A stretch of 64,000 bases of DNA from Rhodopseudomonas julia (GTDB lineage Bacteria > Pseudomonadota > Alphaproteobacteria > Rhizobiales > Afifellaceae): the NCBI RefSeq assembly GCF_030813515.1, contig NZ_JAUSUK010000002.1, positions 806,001 through 870,000 of the forward strand, read 5' to 3'. Positions 52,262-62,766 of this stretch are shown here, piece by piece. Both the position numbers and the translations under genes were made by a program. Numbering within the stretch: the stretch's first letter is position 1; every line of letters begins with the position of its first letter. The notes under the pieces are model-generated. The model saw only the letters and a program-made list of their open reading frames with translations, was not told where the DNA came from and searched no databases.

Positions 52262-55200
52262 TTAGCTCAAGCGGCCGGCCGCGTGCGCGAGCATGGTGTA
52301 GACCTTGCCCGTGTCCGAGGCGAGGTAGCTTTGCGCCATCGCCGGATCCTTCTGGCGCTTCGCCAGCTGGTCGAGAAGCTTCTCGAAATCGGCGATGTAA
52401 TGGTCGACCGCACGGCGGAATTCGCCGTCGCGCTCGTATTTGCGCCGGATCTCGTCGAACGTCTTCTGGCCCTGGATCGTGTAGAGCCGCCGCGTGAAGA
52501 CGTTGCGCTCACCCTTGCGATAGCGCTCCCACAGCTCGACTGCGGCCTGGTGGTCGATCGCCCGGGCGATGTCGACGGAAAGCGAGTTGAGGCTTTCCAC
52601 CATCTGGGAGGGCGAGCGGCCCGGCGTCGCGTTCTGAGTGGCCGGAGCGGGCTGAGGCGTCGGGGCGGAGGCAGGCTCCGGCCCGGTGTCGTATTCGCTT
52701 TCGTCGCTCGATGCGCGCCGCAAGAGATCTGCGACCCAGCCGCGACGCTCGCCCTGCGGACGCGGTTCCGGCTTCGGCTCGGGCTGCGGCGCTGCGGGAC
52801 GGGCGAAACGCTCGCTCCACTGGGTCTGCTGAGCTGCGGGCTGAGCCGGGGTCGGCGTAGACGCAGGCGCTGCCGCAGGTGCCGCAGGGGTGCTTGCCGA
52901 AGCCGTGCCAGTGGAGCGCGGCGTGATCGGGGCGCGGTCGGAAGTGCTTTCCGTCTCCAGATTTGCGGCACGAGGCAGGCTGCGCGGCTGCGGTGCTGCC
53001 TCGACGGGTTCCTCACGCCGGGGCGCGGTCGCCGCCGGTTGGGCGGTGCGCTTTGCAGCACCTTCGCGGCGCGAGACGATATCGGTCAGAGCCGAGATCG
53101 CTTCGATCTGCTCGGTGATGGCGCGGCGCATCGCCTCCGAAGCGTGACGGGCTTCTTCCGGCATGTCCTTGACGCCGCGGCGCAGATCTTCGCGTGCCGA
53201 TTCAAGCTCGCTCTTCATGTCGCGGGCGGCATGACGCATTTTCTCCGCGGTCTCGGCGAAACGCTCTGTGGCGCTTTCGACGGCCTCGGAGATTTCCGAC
53301 ATGAGCCGCTCGCTTGCCGCGCGGACCTTCTCGTCGGAGCCGTTCGTCACGTCGGCGAGGCGTTCGCTCAGTTCAGCGCGGGCCTGTTCCACGCTCTCCA
53401 CCGTCCGCTGGCCTTCGGCGATGGCGGCAAGCCGCATCGTCTCGAACTGGCTGATGGCGGCGCGGGCCGCTTCCTCGGCCCGGCGGCCGAGCGCCTGGGC
53501 GATCTGGGCGACGCGCTGTTCGGCCGAGCTCAAGGTCTGCTCCAGCTCTTCCGAAGCGCCGGTGGCGGACTGCGCCGCCCGGGCGCTCAGAGCATCGGCA
53601 ACCTCGTTGATGCGCTGCATGGCCGCCGTCAGGGTCGTCTCCAGCTCCTGCGAGGTGGTCTGCACCGACATCGACGTCTTGGCGCTCAAGGATTCCGCGA
53701 GAGAGGCAACGCGCTCTTCTGCCGAGCCGATCGTCCGCTCCAGCTCCTCCGAGGTGCTGCGGGCCGTATCGGAAGCTGCAGACGACAGGGAGCCGGTGAG
53801 GGCGGCAATGCGCTCTTCCGCCTGCGAAAGGTTCTCAGCGAGCTCCTGCACGGCCTGACGGGCCGACATGGCGGCGCGCGTGCTGAGCGAGCCGGAGATG
53901 GCGTTGATGCGCTCCTCCGCCTCCGCGAGGCTCGCGGCGAGTTCCTCTGCGGCCTGGCGGGCCGAATCGGACGCCGTGGAGGTCAGGGAGCTTGCGATCG
54001 CGCTCACCCGCTCTTCCGCGGCCCCCAGGCTCTGAGCCAGCTCTTCGGTCGCCCGCTGCGCCGACAGAGATGCCCGCGAGCTCAAGGAATCGGCGACCGA
54101 ATTGATGCGCTCTTCGGCCGATCCGAGCGTATCGGAAAGCATCGCCGTGAGGCGCGTCAGCTGCTCTTCGACAGAAGCCGCCTGACCTGTGAGGCCCTGC
54201 GCCATCGCTTCCAACGCCTCGGTGGAGCCGCTGATGCGGCCTTCCATCGTGCGGTTGGCCTCGTCGAGCATGCGTCCGGCTTCCGACAGCGATTCAGACT
54301 GGCTGTCGAACTGCGAGGCGATTGCCGTGATGTCGCGCAACACGTGGGTCGACACATCGCGCAGCGTCTTGATTTGGTCTGAGAGGATCGAGGTCGAGGT
54401 CGAGGTGTCCTGCGCTGCCGCCGAAAGGGCGTTGCGCAAGCTCTCCGCCTGACCGGCGAGGTTGCTCTCGATTGCAGAAAGCTGCTCTCCGCTCGATCCC
54501 AGAACTTCCGTCAGCTGTGCATTGGTTTCTTCCATCCGCGTCAGCAGCGAATCGATATCGGTGCGGAAGCGGGCGTTGGTGCCGGTCACTGCATCGATGA
54601 TGTTGTGGGAATGCGTGCTGAGGTTGGACAGGAGCGCGCGGGCACTGTCGTCCAGGCGGGTGAGCGATTCCTCGCTCGTCGCGCGGATGGCATCGGCCGT
54701 GTTGCGGCTGCGATCCTCCATGCCCTCGAAGAGGCTGTCACGCTGCCGTTCGAGATCCTCCATGAGGCCCGAGCGACGGCTGTCCAGCGCCTCTGTGAGG
54801 TCGCGGGTGCGCCCCTCGAGGCCTTCCACGAAGCTCTCTGCCTGCGTGCCGAAGGTGTCGGTGAGGATGCGGTTCTGGTTTTCCAGGCCGTCGATGACGA
54901 ACCGGCCGCGGTTCTCGATCGTCTCCACAAGGATCGACGAACGCGAATCGATGACCGAAGCGAGCTCGTTCTGGCGCTGGGTCAGCATGTTGTTCAGCGT
55001 CTCGGTCTTCTCGTTGAGTGCGTCGCTCGTCCCCGTGAGCGTTGCCTGCAGCGAGTTCGCCCGGTCGGCAAAACTATGCTCCACGGCCATCAGGCGCTCA
55101 CCGAAGCTCGCATTGACGTCGATCATGCGGCTGGCGATCGTCTCGGTCAGCTCCTGCGTCTTGCTGGTCAGGGTCTCGCCGAGTTCGCCGAGGCGTGCGT

Positions 55201-58200
55201 CGAGGCTCGTCGTCATCTCCGACTGGCCTTCGTTGAAGGCCGTGGCGATTTCGCGGGTCCGCGCCACCAGCGTGTCGCTGATCTGGCGTGCCCGTGTGTC
55301 GAGCGCCGTGTTGATGCGTCCGAGGCGATCATCGAGCGTTTCTGAGAGACCATCGGCGCGTTCGCCGAATTCCTGTGTGACCTCGCCGATGCGTGCCGTG
55401 ACGCGGTTTTCGAAGTTCGACAGTCGCGCCGAGACGGCCATCTCGATCGTCTCGGCCGAAGAGGCGAGGCGGACCGCAACGTTCTCGGCGCTTTCCTTGA
55501 GACGCGTCTCGAACCCGCCGAGGCGGCCGTCGAGCGTTTCTCCGACCTGAGCGACGTGACCGTCGATCATGGCGCCGAGAGCCTGGCCGCGCTCGCCGAG
55601 CACGGTCGACAGCATCGCCGTCTTCTGGTCGAGCGTTTCCGAAATCGTATTGCCGCGATCGTCGAAGAGGACATTCAGGCGTTCGACATTGCCGTCGACA
55701 CTGCGCTGCAGTCGGCCGGAGACATGTTCGCCGGCTTCCTCGAGACGACCGGCCGAGGTCCGCAACGTGTCTTCGATGTCGGACAGGCGGCCCGTCAGGC
55801 GATCGACATTGTTGTCGAGGCTGGAGCCGAGCCGTTCCGAAACCCGCTCGCCGGCTTCCTCAAGCCGGGTCGCCGAGGCGAGAACCGAGGTTTCCATCTC
55901 CGACAAGCGGCCGGCGAGGTGCTCGACATTGACGTCGATGTTCTGACGCAGGCGCTGGCCCGCGCTGTCGCCCGCTTGCTCGAGACGGCCGGCGGAGTTG
56001 CGAAGTGCATCTTCCATCTCCGCGAGACGTCCGGCGAGGCGATCGGCATTGTCGTCGAGGCTTGCCCCGAGGCGCCGGGCGACGTCGTCGCCGGTCTCCA
56101 CCAGACGGTCGGCCGAGCCGCGGACCGAGCCTTCCATTTCGGAGAGGCGGCCTGCGAGACGCTCGACATTGACGTCGATATTCTGGCGCAGGCGTTCGGC
56201 CACGCCGTTGCCGGCTTCTTCCAGGCGATCGGCAGAACTCCTGACGGAATCCTCCATCTCCGAAAGACGGCCGGCAAGCCGGTCGGCGTTGCCGTCGATG
56301 CTGGTGCCGAGGCGGCGGGCGACGTCGTCGCCAGTTTCCACCAGGCGCTCAGCCGATCCGCGCACCGAATCTTCCATTTCCGAGAGCCGGCCCGCGAGAC
56401 GCTCGACATTGACGTCGATGTTCTGGCGTAGGCGTTCGCCGACATTGTCGCCGGCTTCTTCAAGGCGAATGGCGGAGCCTTTGACGGTCTCCTCGATCTC
56501 CGACAGACGGCTCTTCAGGCGATCTGCGCTCTGATCGAAGCCGGTCTCGATGCGACCCACTTGCTCTTCCACGGTGCCCGCGACACGCTCGCCGGTCGTC
56601 GACAGCCGGCGCTCCGCGTCCGTGAGGCGTTGAGTGACGCCTTCGAGCTCGGTGTGCATGGCAACCGAAATCGATTTTCCGGTCTGCCCGAGCTGGTCGA
56701 TGACGTTGCGCGAACGGGTATCGAGCGTGTTGACGACGATGTCACTCGCCCGCTCCAGGCGGCTCGCGGTTTCCTCGGTCTTTTCTCCGATCCGGTCGGC
56801 GATCGCATCGCCACGTGCGCCGAGCTGCTCGACGAGTTCGTCGCCGCGGATGGTGATGCGCCCGGCGATATCGGCTCCCGTGGTGCCCAACCGGTCATTC
56901 AGCGCATCGGCGCTTGCCGTGATGCGCGCGGCGACATCTTCGCCGCCGGTCTCGAGCCGCGAAATGAGCTCTTCGCCGGTAGAGGAAATCCTGTCTGTGA
57001 ACTGCTTGCTCGACGTCGTAATCCGCCCGCTCAGCTCTTCGCTGCTGGACAGGAGGCGGCCGGTCAATTCTTCGCTGCTCGTGACGAGACGGCCGGTCAA
57101 CGCTTCGCCGGTCTCCGTGAGCTGACGGGTGAGGTGGTCGCTGCTCGACGTCATGCGTTCGGCAAGCTCTTCGCCGCGGCTCGACATGCGTTCGGCAAGC
57201 GCCGGCCCATCGACCAGGATGGCGTTTTCGATGCGCTGGCTCGACTGACCGAGGTTTTCAAGAAGCGCGGTGGAGCGCTCTGTCAGTGTGTAGTTGAGCC
57301 GGTCCTGCGCCTCGACGATGCGGTCGTTGAGTTCTCCGCCCTTGGAGGCGATGAGCTCGTTCAAGCCTTCGCTGGCGGCACGGATGCGCTCCAGAAGCTC
57401 GCTGCCGCGTTCGGTAAAGCTCTCGGTAGCTTCCGACTGGCTGCGGTTCAGACGGCCGACGAGTTCTTCGCCGCGGTGGTCGATCGTGTCGCCGATCTGG
57501 CCGCTCACCTGATTGATGCGTTCCAGCAGGCTCTCGGTGCGGCTCGAAATAGATGTGGCGAAATCGTCGCCCGCCCGGGACAGATCGACGGTGACGTTCT
57601 TGGTGCGCTCGACGAGAAGATCGGCAATGCGGCGTGCGGCTTCGTCGGCGGTAGAGAGAATCTGGTCGCTGGTCTTTGCGAGATCGGAAGTGAGGGTCTC
57701 GTGCGCTCCGCCCATCGCCGCTTTGATGCGGTCGGCGTTCTGCAGGATCGCCTCCCGCTCGTTGACGAGCTCGTCAACGAGACGGCGGACGCGCATCTCG
57801 TTGTCGGTGTAGGAGCGCTCCAGAGATGCGACCTCGTTTTGCACCAGCACTTCGAGTTCGCTGGCGCGCGCCAGCGCCCGCTCGATGCCGTCGCCCATCG
57901 AGGCGACCTCGCGACGGATCGCCTGGCCGACGGTGACGATTGATTCCTTGGCGATGTTTTCAGGCTCGGCAAGGCGCAGCGCCACCTCTGTCATGGTGCG
58001 CGATACGATGCGCATCTCCTGAGAGCGCCAGATCATCAGCGCCATCACCCAGAAGAGGAGGACGGGGACGACGATCGCGACGCCGAGCGCCACCAGATGC
58101 GGCGCCTCGCGGAGCTGCTCGATCGAATTGAGCGCCGCGATTTGATCACTCCACAGGGCCATGCCGAAGGCTGTGCCGAGACCGGCCCATACGGCCGACA

Positions 58201-58528
58201 TGAGAAGTGCGGTCCAGAACGGCGCATAGGAAGGCCGTCGCTGCAGGGCATAGAGAAGATTGCCGATGGAACGAACGTCGTCGTTGGCCGCGCGTCGCGC
58301 CTTGCGCTCGCTGCTGCGGGACGATTCCGTCTCGGCACGCTTTTCGGCCTTTGTGGGCGCTTCTGTTTTCTTGGAGCGGCCGTTGTCTGCAGGTACGGGC
58401 TTCGCCGCCTTCGCACTCCCGGAAGCTCTCGCTGGACTGTTCGCTGCGGCGCCGAAGTCGATCCTCAGCGCTTCTTCGACCGCCGACAGAGCCGCTTCGG
58501 TCGATTCCGCTTTTGGTATTTTACCCAT
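52262..58528 (-). CDS. giant coiled-coil polar growth protein, growth pole ring (GPR/RgsE) homolog
   Basis: 2,088 residues. Residues ~1-95 are charged and Ala/Pro-rich; ~95-165 hold two transmembrane segments (APFWTALLMSAVWAGLGTAF and VALGVAIVVPVLLFWVMALM); ~170-1,750 are almost continuous alpha helix with tandem repeats (11-residue at 483-614, 40-residue at 674-953, 33-residue at 1470-1667); then a Pro/Ala linker and a conserved C-terminal ~110 residues (VESLNSLSVDIARAIDHQAA, WERYRKGERNVFTRRLY). Size, two membrane segments and apolipoprotein-like helices match Agrobacterium GPR and Sinorhizobium RgsE, needed for polar growth. Start ATG 58528 has GGAG upstream; the frame is open to 58603. Confidence 0.85.
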   Translation of the reverse strand: MGKIPKAESTEAALSAVEEALRIDFGAAANSPARASGSAKAAKPVPADNGRSKKTEAPTKAEKRAETESSRSSERKARRAANDDVRSIGNLLYALQRRPSYAPFWTALLMSAVWAGLGTAFGMALWSDQIAALNSIEQLREAPHLVALGVAIVVPVLLFWVMALMIWRSQEMRIVSRTMTEVALRLAEPENIAKESIVTVGQAIRREVASMGDGIERALARASELEVLVQNEVASLERSYTDNEMRVRRLVDELVNEREAILQNADRIKAAMGGAHETLTSDLAKTSDQILSTADEAARRIADLLVERTKNVTVDLSRAGDDFATSISSRTESLLERINQVSGQIGDTIDHRGEELVGRLNRSQSEATESFTERGSELLERIRAASEGLNELIASKGGELNDRIVEAQDRLNYTLTERSTALLENLGQSSQRIENAILVDGPALAERMSSRGEELAERMTSSSDHLTRQLTETGEALTGRLVTSSEELTGRLLSSSEELSGRITTSSKQFTDRISSTGEELISRLETGGEDVAARITASADALNDRLGTTGADIAGRITIRGDELVEQLGARGDAIADRIGEKTEETASRLERASDIVVNTLDTRSRNVIDQLGQTGKSISVAMHTELEGVTQRLTDAERRLSTTGERVAGTVEEQVGRIETGFDQSADRLKSRLSEIEETVKGSAIRLEEAGDNVGERLRQNIDVNVERLAGRLSEMEDSVRGSAERLVETGDDVARRLGTSIDGNADRLAGRLSEMEDSVRSSADRLEEAGNGVAERLRQNIDVNVERLAGRLSEMEGSVRGSADRLVETGDDVARRLGASLDDNADRLAGRLAEMEDALRNSAGRLEQAGDSAGQRLRQNIDVNVEHLAGRLSEMETSVLASATRLEEAGERVSERLGSSLDNNVDRLTGRLSDIEDTLRTSAGRLEEAGEHVSGRLQRSVDGNVERLNVLFDDRGNTISETLDQKTAMLSTVLGERGQALGAMIDGHVAQVGETLDGRLGGFETRLKESAENVAVRLASSAETIEMAVSARLSNFENRVTARIGEVTQEFGERADGLSETLDDRLGRINTALDTRARQISDTLVARTREIATAFNEGQSEMTTSLDARLGELGETLTSKTQELTETIASRMIDVNASFGERLMAVEHSFADRANSLQATLTGTSDALNEKTETLNNMLTQRQNELASVIDSRSSILVETIENRGRFVIDGLENQNRILTDTFGTQAESFVEGLEGRTRDLTEALDSRRSGLMEDLERQRDSLFEGMEDRSRNTADAIRATSEESLTRLDDSARALLSNLSTHSHNIIDAVTGTNARFRTDIDSLLTRMEETNAQLTEVLGSSGEQLSAIESNLAGQAESLRNALSAAAQDTSTSTSILSDQIKTLRDVSTHVLRDITAIASQFDSQSESLSEAGRMLDEANRTMEGRISGSTEALEAMAQGLTGQAASVEEQLTRLTAMLSDTLGSAEERINSVADSLSSRASLSAQRATEELAQSLGAAEERVSAIASSLTSTASDSARQAAEELAASLAEAEERINAISGSLSTRAAMSARQAVQELAENLSQAEERIAALTGSLSSAASDTARSTSEELERTIGSAEERVASLAESLSAKTSMSVQTTSQELETTLTAAMQRINEVADALSARAAQSATGASEELEQTLSSAEQRVAQIAQALGRRAEEAARAAISQFETMRLAAIAEGQRTVESVEQARAELSERLADVTNGSDEKVRAASERLMSEISEAVESATERFAETAEKMRHAARDMKSELESAREDLRRGVKDMPEEARHASEAMRRAITEQIEAISALTDIVSRREGAAKRTAQPAATAPRREEPVEAAPQPRSLPRAANLETESTSDRAPITPRSTGTASASTPAAPAAAPASTPTPAQPAAQQTQWSERFARPAAPQPEPKPEPRPQGERRGWVADLLRRASSDESEYDTGPEPASAPTPQPAPATQNATPGRSPSQMVESLNSLSVDIARAIDHQAAVELWERYRKGERNVFTRRLYTIQGQKTFDEIRRKYERDGEFRRAVDHYIADFEKLLDQLAKRQKDPAMAQSYLASDTGKVYTMLAHAAGRLS
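53528..54121 (-). repeat. six tandem 99-bp (33-residue) repeats in the GPR-like gene
   Basis: Consensus core AEERI-x4-x-SL-x3-S and xELAxSL recurs at 33-residue spacing (starts at 54121, 54022, 53923, 53824, 53725, 53626; a seventh is degenerate). 33 = 3 x 11, so these are hendecad coiled coils. Confidence 0.8.
55670..56509 (-). repeat. seven tandem 120-bp (40-residue) repeats in the GPR-like gene
   Basis: Unit RLSEMEDSVRGSAxRLxExG followed by DxVxxRLxxxIDxNVERLAG. The first five units alternate between two types (RLRQNIDVNVERLAG and RLGTSIDGNADRLAG), giving an A-B-A-B-A order; the last two diverge. Confidence 0.85.
56687..57082 (-). repeat. twelve tandem 33-bp (11-residue) repeats in the GPR-like gene
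   Basis: Hendecads such as TSSEELTGRLL, SSSEELSGRIT, TSSKQFTDRIS, STGEELISRLE and IRGDELVEQLG follow each other without gaps over residues 483-614. The 11-residue period is that of straight or right-handed coiled coils and of apolipoprotein-type amphipathic helices. Confidence 0.8.
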
Positions 58529-58940
58529 GACATTCGCTCCGGTCCGTACGCAACCACTCCAACGGACGCCGTGCCAGTCTCTGCCGGCATGCGAGGGTGA
58601 CATATGCAGGGGTCACCCGTTCTGGACGATTCCTGCCACCCCCTTGGCTGTAGAACCGCCGCCGCCCGATACTGAACGCAGCCGTGTCGACGAGGACACA
58701 GCTGCGCCTTCCCATCAAAATGGGTGAATGCATCCTAATATTTATGTAACGGCCTGAGAAGCCGGAATCGCGGTGTTTCCCGTTTCTGTGCACTTGTTTC
58801 ATGAACAATATGAATGTGCTGCAGCCTATCGTGCATGTAGCGGGCTAAGATTCGGGCTATTTTGGGGCACCTGCGTGGCGGAAGCGGACGCCACCCGGCT
58901 CTTGGGGGTAAAACCATCCGCTCGCACGAAGGAACAGGCC
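58529..58940. other. 412-base divergent intergenic region, GPR-like gene / Hpt gene
   Basis: No gene recognised. It contains GGGTGAC (58595-58601) and GTCACCC (58612-58618), a perfect 7-base inverted repeat 67 bases upstream of the GPR-like start, and an AT-rich patch (about 58722-58750). No TTAA-N7-TTAA (CtrA) site was found. Promoters for both flanking genes must lie here. Confidence 0.5.
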
Positions 58941-59258
58941 ATGGCGGAGGAAGCGGCAATCTTCAATGAGGCCCATCTCGACCGGCAGACGATGCACAAT
59001 GAGGCTTTGAAGGTTGAGATCCTGGCGCTTTTCGTCACCGAGGCGGACCGGCTTCTCAATCAGATCAAGGAGGCGAAGACCTCATCCGCTCGCGGCGAGC
59101 GCGTGCACGCGCTCAAGGGCCTGGCCCGCAATGTCGGCGCCGAAAGGCTGGCTTTGGCAGCAAGTCTCACCGAAGAACGCCTCAAAGCCCAGGGCTGCGA
59201 CCTTGCGCCGCTCGAAGCCGCCGTGCAAGAGGTTGTGCGCTATCTCGCCCGAACCTGA
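58941..59258 (+). CDS. Hpt (histidine phosphotransfer) domain protein
   Basis: 105-residue stand-alone phosphotransfer protein, four-helix type. The phospho-accepting histidine is in RVHALKGLARNVGAERLA (H56). The N-terminus (FNEAHLDRQTMHNEALKVEI) fits the first helix. It would pass phosphate between a hybrid sensor kinase and a response regulator; neither is adjacent. ATG 58941 with AAGGAACAG just upstream. Confidence 0.85.
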   Translation: MAEEAAIFNEAHLDRQTMHNEALKVEILALFVTEADRLLNQIKEAKTSSARGERVHALKGLARNVGAERLALAASLTEERLKAQGCDLAPLEAAVQEVVRYLART

Positions 59259-59355
59259 GCCAGGGCTCACCTGCGACATCCGGGCACCCGTTTTGTGCCC
59301 TTCTTGACATCGCCCGCCGCGTCCCTAAACCCGTGCGGCGCAACACGGATCGATC

Positions 59356-60701
<1,346 letters not shown>

Positions 60702-60759
60702 GACGGCGAGGCTCGATCGACCGCTGCGAAGCGGGCGAGGGGCAGTCTTGCGATTGAAG

Positions 60760-60787
60760 AAAATCGGCGGCTTCGGCCGCCTTTTTT
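60760..60787 (+). terminator. rho-independent terminator after the ferredoxin-reductase pair
   Basis: GGCGGC-TTCG-GCCGCC followed by T6, with AAAA before it. It ends the + strand pair; the convergent GNAT gene stops at 60838. Confidence 0.9.
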
Positions 60788-60837
60788 GTGTCGTGAGTTC
60801 TGTCCTGCAGGAGCCTTTGGCGCGTGCGTGAAGCCCG

Positions 60838-62055
60838 CTAGAGGCGCAGCATCAGATTGGCCAGGCGGGAGCGCAACGGCAGAGGCAGGGCGTAATACAA
60901 GCGCTTCAGCCGTGGTTTGCCGTAGCCCAAGACGGCACGCAGGTAGAACTGGCCACGCCAGCTCAGCGGTACGCCGAAATCGTGCACGACGACCTCACCC
61001 GTCTCCCATTCGTGCTTGTTGCGGTAGCGTGGCGGCAGCATGTCGTAGCGTGTGACGCCGTTTTGAACGCACCAGCGCAGAACCATTTCCGTCAGCACAT
61101 TGCCCGGGCCGAAGCGGCCATATTCCGGCGCGAAGGCTCCGAGGAAAAGGAGATAGTCGCCCCCTAGGCGATAGGCGATCTCTGTTGCGGCGGGGCGTCC
61201 CCCGACCGTCAGCCGCGAGGCGGTCATGCCGGTTTCCACGTCGGCTCCGCCATGGCGCTCGGCGAAGGCTTCCAGGCACTGATTGGTGCGCTCGTCCAGG
61301 AATGCGCGGCTTAGGAGGCCTTTTTCCGTCAGCCATGCACGCTTCATCTCGGTCGCCTCGCGGAGCCATTGCCGCGTCGTCGGACCATCGGGCGCCACTT
61401 CGAGGCGGAGCTCACCTTCTTCGGCAAGCGCTGCAATGCGCTTTCTCTGGTGACGTTTGACTTTGCCTTTGCGGGAGGCAAGCACCTTCTCCACGTCGCC
61501 CGAGGAAAGGTCAACGAAGGGCGCAGCGTCTTCCTCACTCAGTGCTTCGACCTGGGGCGGCAGCACCGAGGCGAGTGCGGAATCGGCACGCACGCGCTCC
61601 ATGAGGATGAGATCGATGCCGGCTCGCTCCACTTCGGCGAGGGCCGGAGCGAAGAGGGATGCAGCCTCCTCGTTGTGTTCGAGCAGGATGTCTTCGTATT
61701 GCGCAACGGGTGCGCCGGCCGTCTGCGCCAGCCGCAATGGGCCTATTTTCCAGAAGGCGAGAGGCCAGATCAGCGCGACCTTACCGTTGCGGCGAACGAC
61801 GACGCATTTGAAACCGACTCTGGGATCGCTCGCAAAATGTTCCGCCCATATCGCCAGATGCTGCGGGGTCTGGAAAATTCGGCCTCGAGGAGAGGCATCG
61901 ATCAGCCTTTGCCAATCGGACGTGAGCGACAGCAGCGCGGCGGCACCTTCAACGATCGTTGCTTCGAGCGCGGGTGCGGTTGTCGGAGCGAGAGGCTCAG
62001 CCTGATCTTCAGGTTCGGACTTAACGACGAGTTCCAACGATTGTGCGGTTGACAT
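60838..62055 (-). CDS. GNAT/CelD (BcsL-like) family N-acyltransferase-like protein
   Basis: 405 residues, no membrane segment. The C-terminal half (VETGMTASRLTVGGRPAATE, then AYRLGGDYLLFLGAFAPEYG and VLTEMVLRWCVQNGVTRYDM) fits the FemAB-related GNAT domain of CelD/BcsL proteins linked to envelope polysaccharide or capsule modification. Start ATG 62055 with GGAGGGG upstream; earlier in-frame codons give a basic tail. The function is inferred from the fold only. Confidence 0.8.
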   Translation of the reverse strand: MSTAQSLELVVKSEPEDQAEPLAPTTAPALEATIVEGAAALLSLTSDWQRLIDASPRGRIFQTPQHLAIWAEHFASDPRVGFKCVVVRRNGKVALIWPLAFWKIGPLRLAQTAGAPVAQYEDILLEHNEEAASLFAPALAEVERAGIDLILMERVRADSALASVLPPQVEALSEEDAAPFVDLSSGDVEKVLASRKGKVKRHQRKRIAALAEEGELRLEVAPDGPTTRQWLREATEMKRAWLTEKGLLSRAFLDERTNQCLEAFAERHGGADVETGMTASRLTVGGRPAATEIAYRLGGDYLLFLGAFAPEYGRFGPGNVLTEMVLRWCVQNGVTRYDMLPPRYRNKHEWETGEVVVHDFGVPLSWRGQFYLRAVLGYGKPRLKRLYYALPLPLRSRLANLMLRL

Positions 62056-62128
62056 ACGGCTTCCCCTCCGATCGCCGGAAGGTGAGGGCGAAACGTGAAG
62101 ATTCCCAAAAAGCCGGGCTCTATGTCCT

Positions 62129-62707
62129 CTATTTGTTGCTCGACTCGATCGAGCCCGTAATGGCCGGATCGTAGATCGGCAGAGAATCAGAGCCGGCTCT
62201 CGCAAATCCCATTGCGGCAACCGGAATAGAGCGTCGCGAGGCCGGATCATAGAGCGAAAGGAGGATGGTCATTTTCCCTTCGCCTGCCGGTTCGGCATCC
62301 AAGAGCCCTTGGAGTTCGCCGCGCATCAGCTTCAGCATGAAGCCTTCGCCGTCGCGTTCGCCGACGATGTTGGCACCATCGCCCTCCGCGCCATCCATGA
62401 AGGAACCGAAAAAGCGCTTCTGGTCGCCGTTGTAGCGCAGCCTCGCGTAAACCGGGGCGGAGAGCGAACCGGTCCAACATTTTCCGGTCATTCCGAAGGC
62501 CATCATGCTGCGGCTCGGATCACCGTTCAGCGCGCAATGGAAACGAAGGCCGCTTTCCGGACCGATCAAAAGACGGCCGCTGCCGCGCCATTCACCTCCG
62601 AAGCGCTCCATGAAGGCAACAGCGTCCTCGTCGGCGGCTGCCGCCGGCTGAGGGGCAAGCGCAGGGATGCAGATTGCAAGAGCTGCAACGAAAAAAGCGC
62701 GCAACAT
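62129..62707 (-). CDS. exported hypothetical protein
   Basis: 192 residues with a clear signal peptide (MLRAFFVAALAICIPALA, ending AAA about residue 25) and a beta-rich mature part (RFGGEWRGSGRLLIGPESG, then FHCALNGDPSRSMMAFGMTG). The two mature cysteines (HCAL and GKCW) could form a disulfide. No family named with confidence. It lies upstream of the GNAT gene on the same strand with a 73-base gap. ATG 62707; a TTG one codon earlier is an alternative. Confidence 0.8.
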   Translation of the reverse strand: MLRAFFVAALAICIPALAPQPAAAADEDAVAFMERFGGEWRGSGRLLIGPESGLRFHCALNGDPSRSMMAFGMTGKCWTGSLSAPVYARLRYNGDQKRFFGSFMDGAEGDGANIVGERDGEGFMLKLMRGELQGLLDAEPAGEGKMTILLSLYDPASRRSIPVAAMGFARAGSDSLPIYDPAITGSIESSNK

Positions 62708-62766
62708 CAATGGCTCCGAATGTAGCGTGGCCTGAACTGGTGATCAGCCTAGGAGCCAAATGCCAA

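Noticed and set aside
52253-54382. 709-codon open frame on the + strand opposite the GPR-like gene
   Set aside because: It mirrors the repeats of the coiled-coil gene on the other strand (Arg/Gly/Cys-rich), with no recognisable domain; the minus-strand frame has clear helical structure, a terminator and a good start.
53528-57082. CRISPR-like or minisatellite array in the tandem 33-, 99- and 120-bp repeats
   Set aside because: The repeats are in frame and code for coiled coil; there are no constant-repeat/variable-spacer units or cas genes.
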